From NCBI GenBank assembly GCA_965216965.1, contig CBDCGX010000009.1, forward strand, positions 1 to 59,792: DNA of 59,792 nt, in the 5' to 3' direction. The stretch is from CBDAKK01 sp965216965. GTDB lineage: Bacteria > Spirochaetota > Spirochaetia > WTKD01 > G963693115. The position numbers and the translations under genes are program-made. Positions 49,221 through 57,561 of this stretch are shown here, piece after piece (the stretch's first letter is position 1; each line of letters starts with the position of its first letter). Under the pieces are notes generated by a model. The model made no database searches. It was not told where the DNA came from and saw nothing but the letters and a program-made list of their open reading frames with translations.

Positions 49221-50141
49221 TTATCTATTTCCTTGGGGTCTTGAATATGTATTAAAAGTACGAAGATAAACTCCTGGGTCTATTAGCTCTCCTCCAAGAT
49301 ACAATTCAAAGTGGAGGCTCGGACCTGTAGTAAGTCCCGTAGATCCAACATTCCCAAGTCTTTGTCCTTGGCCAACTTCTTGCCCCTTAACGACCTTAAT
49401 AGAACTCATATGAGAATAATGTGTTTTAAATCCATATTTATGAGATACATAAACATTAAGTCCATGACCAGGATCATATCCTGCACCAATAACAACGCCA
49501 TCGGCAACAGAATAAATAGGAGTTCCCGTAAGGGCAGCAAAATCAATACCCTTATGAATATACCATGAGCCATATATAGGATGTATATTAGGACCCCATT
49601 CCATTGTTACTTGAGCACCTGGTATAGGCCAAGATACGGGTAGTTCTCTCATAAGATTTTTTTTGCTCATCAAATACTTATTAAAGTTTTCTAAGATTGG
49701 AATATTATCTTTAAGATTACTTAACAAAACAGTAAGTGGTTGGGCAACTGTTATATCCGAAGTATTTGAGCTTGCTGAGAACACCTTAGAAAAATCCCCA
49801 TCTTTTTCTTTTGTAGTTGCACTTTTAGGCGGCATTCCAAGAAGTGTTGATGTTTTATCTAACTCTGTAGAAAACTTTTTACTCACATCTACAGTTTTCT
49901 GCAAACTTTCAAGTGATTTCCTTGTATTCTCTTCTTGTTTTTTTACATATAATCTATTCTGATTAAGTTCTGCATTTACATTGACAAACCCATATGTGGA
50001 AAATATAAATCCAAATATGATTACTATTCCCCCAATTACTATTCCCAATAAAGCAATAATATTTATTTCTATAGAACGTATTGCTTTTCCATCATGAGGA
50101 ATAACCATTAATGTAATTGATTGTTTTTTCCCTTTTTCCAT
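49221..50141 (-). CDS. M23-family (LytM) peptidoglycan endopeptidase
   Basis: A 306-residue protein with one membrane segment (about residues 27-52), a coiled region (60-110) and a C-terminal LytM domain. All zinc residues are seen: HKGIDFA (His-x3-Asp), THYSHMS and SLHFELYLGG (His of HxH pair). Active enzyme is expected, cutting peptide cross-links of the wall. The gene is followed by bactofilin and the YaaR-like gene, forming a compact shape module. Bactofilin probably positions this enzyme, by analogy with Helicobacter and Caulobacter systems. Confidence 0.88.
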   Translation of the reverse strand: MEKGKKQSITLMVIPHDGKAIRSIEINIIALLGIVIGGIVIIFGFIFSTYGFVNVNAELNQNRLYVKKQEENTRKSLESLQKTVDVSKKFSTELDKTSTLLGMPPKSATTKEKDGDFSKVFSASSNTSDITVAQPLTVLLSNLKDNIPILENFNKYLMSKKNLMRELPVSWPIPGAQVTMEWGPNIHPIYGSWYIHKGIDFAALTGTPIYSVADGVVIGAGYDPGHGLNVYVSHKYGFKTHYSHMSSIKVVKGQEVGQGQRLGNVGSTGLTTGPSLHFELYLGGELIDPGVYLRTFNTYSRPQGNR

Positions 50142-50230
50142 ATTTTTATATTATACCTTTATATTATCGACTATTATAGCATATTTCTTTGTCTTTTTGG
50201 AAAAAAATACATAAAAACATTACGCATTAT

Positions 50231-51028
50231 ATGCTACAATATAATTCTGTGGAAATATTTGATACGCATGCCCATTTAGGTCTCATTAAAAATGATGCCA
50301 TATCTCAACTTATTATAGCAAAAGAAGCATCTTCTCAAAACATAAAAGCAATAATAAACATTTGCAATAACCTCACAGATTTTGAAAATATTTACAATAA
50401 CTTACATCACGCTCCTAATGTGTATTTTGCAATTGGTATATCACCTTCCGAAGTCATCAATACTCATTTTAAATGGGACGATAAAGTAGAAAAACTCGCA
50501 ACTCAAGAAAAAGTAATTGCAATTGGTGAAACTGGATTAGACAGGAAATTTGGAAACAGAGATCAACAAATAGAATTCTTTATTCGCCATATAGAAATAG
50601 CAGAAAGAGTTCGTTATCCTATTATTATCCATAATAGAGATGCAGGAAAAGAAATATGCGATATATTATCAGAAATTACTATTAGCGTCCCAATGATATT
50701 ACACTGTTTTTCAGAAGACTGGGAATACGCACAAAAGATCCTTGCAATTACTCAGAATGTCTACTTTTCCTTTACAGGAAGTCTAACATATAAAGCTGCG
50801 CGCAAACTACGCGAAGCCGCAAGCAATATTCCTATAGAACATATTATTGTAGAAAGTGAAAGTCCATTTATGCCTCCCGCAGAAGTAAATCAAAAAAGAA
50901 ATAAACCCATATATATTAAGCATACCATTGAACATCTTGCCCACCTCAAAAATCATGAAAGCACAGAAGAGCTTGCAGATATACTTTATCAAAACTCTTG
51001 TAGAGCATTTAATATTACTCCCTCATAA
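50231..51028 (+). CDS. tatD: TatD-family metal-dependent hydrolase
   Basis: About 265 residues from the ATG at 50231; a TTG at 50189 would add 14 residues, and neither has a ribosome site. TatD motifs are FDTHAHLG, AIGISPSE, IGETGLDRKFG, PIIIHNRDA and HCFSEDWE. Near residue 200 the usual ETDSP reads ESESP, so the metal or catalytic Asp is Glu. TatD proteins are 3'-5' DNases/RNases or peptidyl-tRNA deacylases. The gene diverges from the M23 gene. Confidence 0.85.
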   Translation: MLQYNSVEIFDTHAHLGLIKNDAISQLIIAKEASSQNIKAIINICNNLTDFENIYNNLHHAPNVYFAIGISPSEVINTHFKWDDKVEKLATQEKVIAIGETGLDRKFGNRDQQIEFFIRHIEIAERVRYPIIIHNRDAGKEICDILSEITISVPMILHCFSEDWEYAQKILAITQNVYFSFTGSLTYKAARKLREAASNIPIEHIIVESESPFMPPAEVNQKRNKPIYIKHTIEHLAHLKNHESTEELADILYQNSCRAFNITPS

Positions 51029-51039
51029 GGAAAATATTC

Positions 51040-51852
51040 TTATCGTGCTAAAATGCTAAAAGTAAATCTTCTCCACTGTTCAAACGGATCTTTCACTATT
51101 ATAAAAATGGAATAATACCCCCTCTTTAGAGATATTGGAGGTAGCAATATATTTACACGTTCGTTTGAAATATTTACGATATCTTTTTTTTCTCTATCAA
51201 ATTTTAAAATTTCACTATAAGTGAATATGAATTTTTCTTTTCCTATATTAATTTCGATATATTCAGGAAGAATATATTCCTTTGATCGTACATCCCTTAC
51301 TAAAAAAGACAAGGAAGCCCTAAAATTTCCTGTAAACATATTTCTCTGGATTTGTCTTCTATTATCATAATATTTTCCATTCATATATAAAAATTCAAAA
51401 TTACTTATTTTTTTAACAATTCGATTTTTGAATCCTTGGGGTGGTAAAACTTGTAAAGGATCTACCCACTCATTATTTTTAACATCTTGCATACGAATAT
51501 AAAATCTCTTATCAGGAATAACTGTGGCTATTATTTCTTTTGAGTTCACTTTTCTACCTATAACAACCTTGGGATACACTCCTATATATGCTATTCTTAT
51601 CCCATTATCTGTAATAATTTCTACCACCCCTAGAATAGTTTCATCTTCGTTTGCCTCTCTTACCATAGAAACATATGCATCAGAGATTGCACGCACCTTC
51701 TCTTCTGCAGACACTATTGCAAGCTGAATATTTTTCTTTGTATACATATGAGAAATGGCTATATTATTAGTATTTTCTACAGGCCATACAAACTCTGCAT
51801 GCAATTGTGCCGACGCTATTACTAAAAAACCAACAATAAAAAACCTCCGCAT
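51040..51852 (-). CDS. Exported protein with an inactive M23-like fold
   Basis: A 270-residue protein with a signal peptide (to about residue 19). Residues 20-120 run like an M23/LytM domain: FVWPV, VRAISDAYVSMV, GVVEIITDNGIRIAYIGV, VVIGRKVNSKEIIATV, but the zinc-binding His and Asp are absent. It is probably a structural or regulatory relative of M23 peptidases. The rest is beta-rich without a known domain. It starts on the stop of the preceding gene (TAATG), the last of four linked genes after recN. Confidence 0.6.
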   Translation of the reverse strand: MRRFFIVGFLVIASAQLHAEFVWPVENTNNIAISHMYTKKNIQLAIVSAEEKVRAISDAYVSMVREANEDETILGVVEIITDNGIRIAYIGVYPKVVIGRKVNSKEIIATVIPDKRFYIRMQDVKNNEWVDPLQVLPPQGFKNRIVKKISNFEFLYMNGKYYDNRRQIQRNMFTGNFRASLSFLVRDVRSKEYILPEYIEINIGKEKFIFTYSEILKFDREKKDIVNISNERVNILLPPISLKRGYYSIFIIVKDPFEQWRRFTFSILAR

Positions 51853-52715
51853 TAAAATACAACCTCATATAAAATATGATTATAGAAATACATAAGCATG
51901 TATTTAGATTTATTGCTAGAAACACGAACAAGTGTAGCATCATGAGACAGCCTTGCTTCCATAAAGAAAAGCTTTGTTTTGTTTGGAAAGTGAATTAAAA
52001 TATTAGAACGTTTCTTATTATCAATCTGCCACACAGAAACCCCTTTTGTGTTTAAAACCGAACTAATAGTAAAACCCTTTAAATACTCTTCTTTCTTATA
52101 AGAAGTTATATCATAGGTTCCTTTTAGCATATTTACAAATACATTTCCATTCATCTCATACATTTTTTGGAATTGAACAATTGGGAGATTAATATTCTTA
52201 GAAGATGACACTTTCCACTTGCCTTTCTTTCTAAGTATTATATTTTTTCTCACTTGAATATCACCATTTATTTCTCTTCGAAAAGAGATAATAATAATAT
52301 TATTATTCAAACTCCAAATTCCTGTAATAGGTTCTGTATCTAAATAAAGAGTTTCAATATATGGGGCACCATCTTCCTTAAAGAAATATATTTTTATATA
52401 TCCATTGGTAAAAGAAATAAAAAAGTTCTTTTCATCTTTTTTCCCATAAAAAGATACCGTACCCATCTTTTTTATATCATTATTAACTGTTAAGAACACA
52501 TTGCTATCTATGACCTCTCTTCCATTCTTAAAAGAAAAGAACGGGGTTCTATCTTCAAAAACACTACCAACACGTCTGCTTTTAACAGAAAAATAGGTGT
52601 TTACTTGTATTGGAAAAGGGATAAGAAATAAACTTATTATAGCCAAAACAATAATGAGAATTATTTTTCCAATATTGGTTTTTTTCTTTTGAGTACTTAT
52701 ATACTTTTCTATCAT
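51852..52715 (-). CDS. Membrane-anchored protein of unknown function
   Basis: A 287-residue protein with one membrane segment (about residues 17-36) and an outside part rich in beta strands and basic residues. No domain is recognised. Its ATG overlaps the stop of the gene before (TAATG), as does its own stop with the next, so the three unknown genes after recN form a tightly coupled set. Confidence 0.6.
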   Translation of the reverse strand: MIEKYISTQKKKTNIGKIILIIVLAIISLFLIPFPIQVNTYFSVKSRRVGSVFEDRTPFFSFKNGREVIDSNVFLTVNNDIKKMGTVSFYGKKDEKNFFISFTNGYIKIYFFKEDGAPYIETLYLDTEPITGIWSLNNNIIIISFRREINGDIQVRKNIILRKKGKWKVSSSKNINLPIVQFQKMYEMNGNVFVNMLKGTYDITSYKKEEYLKGFTISSVLNTKGVSVWQIDNKKRSNILIHFPNKTKLFFMEARLSHDATLVRVSSNKSKYMLMYFYNHILYEVVF

Positions 52716-53533
52716 TAGTCCTCTTGTTTATTTATAATCTTATGTAACATTTGTTGTGCAACTGTTTCTTTCTTTTTAAAAGCTTTTGCCTTTTCCATTT
52801 CTCCCACTTGCTTACTAAGGTGTTCACACACTAAAAAAAACCTCCCCGTTCTTTCTATAAGAATTATTTTTCTCCTATCTGTTTTAAATAGTTCTAAGCA
52901 CATGCTAGCAGCCTTTGAGTATATAACAACACAATAATACAAGTTTTGTTTTGCTGCACAAAGGTGATTATGAAACACAGATTTATTTCTTAAGACTTCT
53001 TCTATGTTAATAAAGCTTTGTACACCAGTTGCAAATCTACAATACACATCGCAAAGCAAACTCATATCTTCTTTTTTGTTTTTAAAAATCATTTCCAATT
53101 GTAATAAGATATAGTTTTCTTTTATTAAAAGTGTGTGTAAAAACCCATCCTTAACTATTGACCAATAGCGATAGTTTTCTTTTATCTCGTTATTGGTAAG
53201 TACAATTGCAGTATGTTTTCTCACTTTTTCTTGCATAGTAAAAACATCTCCCAACCACTTAATACATCTATTTATATAGATAGGTAGTATTACTTCACCA
53301 TATTGGTTTATAAATACCATCCACGCACATTGCACCGATATTTTATAAAGAACAAGATTTATATACTGAGTTACACTTATTGCATCAATAGACACAGAAA
53401 ACAAAAATATTTTCTTATCTATTTCTTTTATCATCTTGTTTAATCTGTTTTCATTTTCTTTAAGAACGTTTGATAATTGATCCTTTGCAAGGCTTTTTTT
53501 TTTATGAGCACCATTATAATTATTTCCAGACAT
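52715..53533 (-). CDS. Cytosolic protein of unknown function
   Basis: About 272 residues from the ATG at 53533, chosen because AAGGGGAAG stands 6 bases before it and the recN stop is one base upstream; a longer frame would overlap recN by some 90 bases. It has no signal peptide. It is helical, rich in Cys and Lys, and not recognised. A run of ten A (T at 53494-53503 on the plus strand) encodes Lys-Lys-Lys at codons 11-13, a possible slippage site. Confidence 0.6.
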   Translation of the reverse strand: MSGNNYNGAHKKKSLAKDQLSNVLKENENRLNKMIKEIDKKIFLFSVSIDAISVTQYINLVLYKISVQCAWMVFINQYGEVILPIYINRCIKWLGDVFTMQEKVRKHTAIVLTNNEIKENYRYWSIVKDGFLHTLLIKENYILLQLEMIFKNKKEDMSLLCDVYCRFATGVQSFINIEEVLRNKSVFHNHLCAAKQNLYYCVVIYSKAASMCLELFKTDRRKIILIERTGRFFLVCEHLSKQVGEMEKAKAFKKKETVAQQMLHKIINKQED

Positions 53534-53534
53534 A

Positions 53535-55241
53535 TTACTTCCCCTTCGCAAATATACCAAGCATTTGTCTAGCCTGCGTCTTAGCAAGCGTATCTTTTTC
53601 ATTTCCGACAAGCATTCTTGCAATTTCCGATTCCTTCTCTCGTTTCTTAAGTAGCTTTATGTTCACAAATGTCCTACCATCTTTTTCTATTTTATATATA
53701 TGATAATGGAAATGTGCACACGCCGCAACGATTGGTAAATGGGTAACACAAATAATCTGTATTTTTTTCGCAAGCATATTAAGGTATCCTGCAACTAGCC
53801 GCGCCGTTTTACCTCCTATACCCGCATCAATTTCGTCTAACACAAGCGTTTTCTCCCTACTCATAGCACTATTTACAACACGAATAGCAAGCATGATTCT
53901 TGAAAGTTCTCCTCCCGAAGCAATAGAAGCTATGGGATGATATTTCTCTCCAGTATTGCTTCGGATAATATATTTTACAGTATCATATCCATACCATTTC
54001 ATATGTTTCTTTTCTTGCTTTGTTTCTTGAATCTCTATTTTAAAATCAGCAGAAGTCATTGCTAAATTATGCAATACCTTATTAACTTTCTCAGAAAACT
54101 GCTTAGCCATTTTAATTCTTATTTTACTCATCTTTTCAGATCGCTCTATAAGAATATTGCTTTGTATCTTAAGCTGTTTGAGCATCTCTTCTCTTTTCTT
54201 CTTAAAATCTTCCACAGAAGAAATATGTGTTCTCGCATATTTCTCAAAACTCTTTATTTTCTCTAATGTTCCTCCATATTTTTTCTTTAGCAGTTCTATT
54301 TGAGAAAGTCGTTGTTCCAAACGAGCAATAGTACAAGAATCAAATCCTTCTAATGCTACTTGGATATTTGAAGTTTCAGAAACAATATCTTTTATTTCAA
54401 GCAATATAGATTGAAATCTTTTTATAATTTTCTTATATTCATATGAAACATCATGTTGTTCTATTGAGTGTAAAATACCATAAGACTTTTCTAACAATAA
54501 AATAGCCCCACGATCTTCATTATTTGCCTCGCCTTGAATACACGTATTAAATTCTCTCCAAAGTGAGGAAAGCAGTTCTTTCTGTGATGCCATTGTTAAT
54601 TCTTGTGTAATATGTTCATCCTCATTATCTTTTAATTGTGCAGTATCTATTTCTTCTACTGCCAAACAAAATTCTTCAAACTCATTTTTCTTTTTTAATT
54701 CATTCTCTTTATAATTTTCCCACTCAGACTTTCTTGTTTTATATAATTTAAATTGAGCAGAAAAATTTTCTCGAAATTCTGTAAGCATTGCATAAGAATC
54801 AAGAATAGCTCGCTGTTCACTACTTTTAAATAACTGTTGATGCTCATGTTGTGCATGAACATCACATAAATATTGCGAAAGCTCACCTAAATCTTCAAGA
54901 GTTATAAGCGTGTTCTGAACAAAACATTCTGACTTCCTCCCCTTTTTAAGGACTCTGCGAACTATTATACTATCATCCTTATGACTAATTGAGTATTTTT
55001 GTAACCAATGCAACACTACATTATTATCTTTTATATTCCACTGTGCAGACACCTCTCCTTGTATGCTTCCTGTGCGTATAATTTGAGCACTTGCTTTATC
55101 TCCTAATAACAACAATAAAGCAGAAAGAAGCATAGATTTTCCAGCTCCTGTTTCACCAGTAAATACCGTAAATCCTTTATAAAAGTTTATTTCAATATTC
55201 TCTACAAGTCCTATGTTATGTATAATTAATTTTTCTATCAC
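53535..55241 (-). CDS. recN: DNA repair protein RecN
   Basis: A 568-residue SMC-like ATPase for double-strand break repair. Walker A is FTGETGAGKSMLL near residue 30; a long coiled-coil middle (about 150-370) follows; near the C-terminus are IASGGELSRIMLAI (signature) and LVLDEIDAGIGGKTA (Walker B), and VTHLPIVAA. The start is a GTG overlapping the nadK stop. Length is normal. Confidence 0.95.
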   Translation of the reverse strand: MIEKLIIHNIGLVENIEINFYKGFTVFTGETGAGKSMLLSALLLLLGDKASAQIIRTGSIQGEVSAQWNIKDNNVVLHWLQKYSISHKDDSIIVRRVLKKGRKSECFVQNTLITLEDLGELSQYLCDVHAQHEHQQLFKSSEQRAILDSYAMLTEFRENFSAQFKLYKTRKSEWENYKENELKKKNEFEEFCLAVEEIDTAQLKDNEDEHITQELTMASQKELLSSLWREFNTCIQGEANNEDRGAILLLEKSYGILHSIEQHDVSYEYKKIIKRFQSILLEIKDIVSETSNIQVALEGFDSCTIARLEQRLSQIELLKKKYGGTLEKIKSFEKYARTHISSVEDFKKKREEMLKQLKIQSNILIERSEKMSKIRIKMAKQFSEKVNKVLHNLAMTSADFKIEIQETKQEKKHMKWYGYDTVKYIIRSNTGEKYHPIASIASGGELSRIMLAIRVVNSAMSREKTLVLDEIDAGIGGKTARLVAGYLNMLAKKIQIICVTHLPIVAACAHFHYHIYKIEKDGRTFVNIKLLKKREKESEIARMLVGNEKDTLAKTQARQMLGIFAKGK

Positions 55242-56089
55242 TTAAAAGTCCCCGACCAATTAAGCTTATTTCTTAATATATCAAAATACATTCGTTTGCC
55301 CGAAGAAAGTATTTTACTACGATATCCACTATCAGTTATAACACAATGTGTTTTATTTCTCATTCCAATCACTATTCTTCCATCTATTATGAGAAAAGCA
55401 TTTGTCCTCTGTGCATCAATAAACTCTATCCGTATATTGGTATCTATTGGCAATACAAGACATCTATGTGAAAGTGCAAAAGTTGCAATGGGATTTATAA
55501 GTACCGCTTTCATTTCGGGCACAACAATTGGACCACCTGCCGAAAGTGAATGTGCTGTTGAACCAGTAGGCGTTGCCACTATAAGCCCATCACAACGATA
55601 TTGAGTAAGAAACATATCATCACAATACACATCAGTTCTAATAATACCATACACACTTGAGCATATCGCAACATCATTTACAGCAAGCCATTTCGTTTTG
55701 TCTACAACAACTTGAAGCAATGTATGTTCTACAATTCTTGCACTACCATTTTCAAAAGCAATAAATTCATCAATCCATTCATCAGCTTGTATATCATTTA
55801 TAAAACCAAAGTGCCCTACCTTTACTGGCAATATAGGTATAGCATGCTTTGCACACATCCTTGCAGCTTTTAGCACGGTACCATCTCCACCTACTGCAAA
55901 TACTATATCTACTTTTAAGTTCTTACTTATTTCTGGATCATGAAGCATTCGATGATATGTATTAATAACCATCACAGATATATTACGCCTTTTAAGATAC
56001 CGGCGTATAACTTTTACAAGAATATTAGATTTTATATTATCACTCGCCTGCACTATAATTACATGTTTCACAATAGTCTTACTCATCAC
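55238..56089 (-). CDS. nadK: NAD kinase
   Basis: A 283-residue enzyme making NADP from NAD and ATP. GGDGTVLKAARM near residue 66 is the NAD-kinase GGDG motif; AVNDVAI and DGLIVATPTGSTAHSLSAGGPIV are the other two hallmarks. nadK followed by recN is a very common order in bacteria. The end overlaps recN by 4 bases. Confidence 0.94.
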   Translation of the reverse strand: MMSKTIVKHVIIVQASDNIKSNILVKVIRRYLKRRNISVMVINTYHRMLHDPEISKNLKVDIVFAVGGDGTVLKAARMCAKHAIPILPVKVGHFGFINDIQADEWIDEFIAFENGSARIVEHTLLQVVVDKTKWLAVNDVAICSSVYGIIRTDVYCDDMFLTQYRCDGLIVATPTGSTAHSLSAGGPIVVPEMKAVLINPIATFALSHRCLVLPIDTNIRIEFIDAQRTNAFLIIDGRIVIGMRNKTHCVITDSGYRSKILSSGKRMYFDILRNKLNWSGTFK

Positions 56090-56139
56090 ATATTTTTATT
56101 TCCTCTAAAGTTTTCTTATAATTATAATTCCATAATTTC

Positions 56140-57273
56140 TTAAGGAAGTGCTGTTAATATTTTTGAAATGGTACTCACCTCATCATTATCAAGCGAAGGG
56201 TAAAGTGGAAAACACACCACCTTAGAAAATCCTGCAGTTGCATTTGGAAATTCATTTTGCGTTTGTAATATGGTCTCTTTATTATCATGTTCAGAATGCA
56301 ACATCTCCAATATAGAATATCGGAAAGCGTTAATAATCTCCACCCCTTGTTTTAAAGCAAACACAAATAGTTCTTTTTTTCGAGAAGCAATACAAAGAGG
56401 AAGTGTTTGCAAAAGCGAATTAGGGTGTGAGGCCCCCATGAGTATTGAATGACGAGATGTTTGCAACGAATCTATAAACACTTTAGAAATTTCTCTCACC
56501 CGCTCGGTAAAAATATTTAGCTGCGCAAGTTGTGTAAGTGCAAGTGCAGCATTCATATCCGAAAGATGTATCCATTGTGACATATATGTATGTATATGCC
56601 GTTTATATGTTCTCAATGCTTTGGAAAGTCTCTTTCCCCTTACACACAATATTGCACCCCCACCACTTGTAAAAAGAGTATTTTGTTCACATAAAACAAT
56701 ACTCATATCTGTAGGATACTCAGTGGTATTGGGAGTATTCTCACTCTTTTTGTCAGAAAGCATATTCTCTTCTTTAGAAGGGATATACTTTACATCAATA
56801 GTAAAAATACATTTTTTTTTCTGCAGGTGTTCATCAATTGTTTTCCTCTTAGATTCTACTCCAAAATGAAGGTGTCTTACAAATACAATATTTTCATAAG
56901 TATTTGTGCATACATGAAGTTTTTCTATTTCATTATCCGAAGGCTCTATAAAAGATTCATCTATATCATAATACTTTACGCTTGTGTGTTCGTGCCTATT
57001 TACTGTTTGGATAAATGCAGCAGGAGCTAATACAGGAAGCAATAATAGTTGTTTTGTAGCCTTTTTCATTTCACTACGTGCTATACTTAAGGCAACAGAT
57101 AGTGCATCAATAGGAGATCTAAATGACATTGCAATATCATAATGCATTCGCTGTGCACATTCTTTTGCGAGATGCTCCCCTGTTGTATCTCCATCAAGAG
57201 AATTATCCACCATATGCGTAAGTACTGATGATAAATCCAAACGAGTAAGCGTGTTTCTATAGACTTGTATCAT
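56140..57273 (-). CDS. DegT/DnrJ/EryC1-like protein lacking the catalytic lysine
   Basis: A 377-residue protein with the outline of sugar aminotransferases: SFRSPIDALSVALSIA near residue 50, VLAPAAFIQTV, KYYDIDESFIEP, HLSDMNAALALTQLAQLN and FPLYPSLDNDEVSTI. At the place of the PLP-binding Lys (usual T-K-N-L-T-T-G-E-G-G) the sequence is QNTLFTSGGG, so Lys is Asn. The protein therefore probably does not transaminate by the normal way. The segment at about 165-195 is longer and Ser/Glu-rich. It may be a regulator or may have changed chemistry. It ends 50 bases before nadK. Confidence 0.72.
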   Translation of the reverse strand: MIQVYRNTLTRLDLSSVLTHMVDNSLDGDTTGEHLAKECAQRMHYDIAMSFRSPIDALSVALSIARSEMKKATKQLLLLPVLAPAAFIQTVNRHEHTSVKYYDIDESFIEPSDNEIEKLHVCTNTYENIVFVRHLHFGVESKRKTIDEHLQKKKCIFTIDVKYIPSKEENMLSDKKSENTPNTTEYPTDMSIVLCEQNTLFTSGGGAILCVRGKRLSKALRTYKRHIHTYMSQWIHLSDMNAALALTQLAQLNIFTERVREISKVFIDSLQTSRHSILMGASHPNSLLQTLPLCIASRKKELFVFALKQGVEIINAFRYSILEMLHSEHDNKETILQTQNEFPNATAGFSKVVCFPLYPSLDNDEVSTISKILTALP

Positions 57274-57361
57274 AACTACCTTTCAACATTGTATTAAACA
57301 AATAAGACTTCCATAATACTTATTCTTATTTTCTAACATACTTACTCCACATAAATTCCAT

Positions 57362-57435
57362 TGGGCCAGACTAGACTTGAACTAGTGACCCCTTCCTTAT
57401 CAGAGAAGTGCTCTAACCAACTGAGCTACTGGCCC
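57362..57435 (-). tRNA. tRNA-Ile(GAT)
   Basis: A complete cloverleaf on the minus strand. The acceptor stem is GGGCCAG/CTGGCCC with discriminator A, the D arm GCTCAGTTGGTTAGAGC, the anticodon stem CTTCT/GGAAG around loop CTGATAA (anticodon GAT), and the T arm has ACTAG/CTAGT around TTCAAGT. CCA is not encoded. It is not in an rRNA operon here. Confidence 0.93.
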
Positions 57436-57452
57436 CAATGCCTATACAATTT

Positions 57453-57481
57453 ATAATACATGTTTATTTTTCTGATGTCAA
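57453..57481 (-). promoter_or_regulatory. Promoter of tRNA-Ile
   Basis: A near-consensus promoter on the minus strand: TTGACA (57481-57476), 17-base spacer, TATTAT (57458-57453), with the tRNA 5' end 18 bases downstream. Confidence 0.75.
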
Positions 57482-57486
57482 CTATT

Positions 57487-57504
57487 ACCATTCATATGAA
57501 TGGT
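57487..57504. terminator. 18-bp perfect palindrome upstream of the tRNA promoter
   Basis: ACCATTCAT followed by its exact reverse complement. On the plus strand TTTATTTTT comes next. It lies between the ABC gene stop and the tRNA promoter. It may end transcription from the ABC operon or serve as a protein-binding site; without a T run on the minus strand the terminator call is weak. Confidence 0.4.
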
Positions 57505-57561
57505 TTATTTTTAAAAACAAGGGAGAATCCTCATTTTCCAGCCCTTTTCCCCTACATTTCT

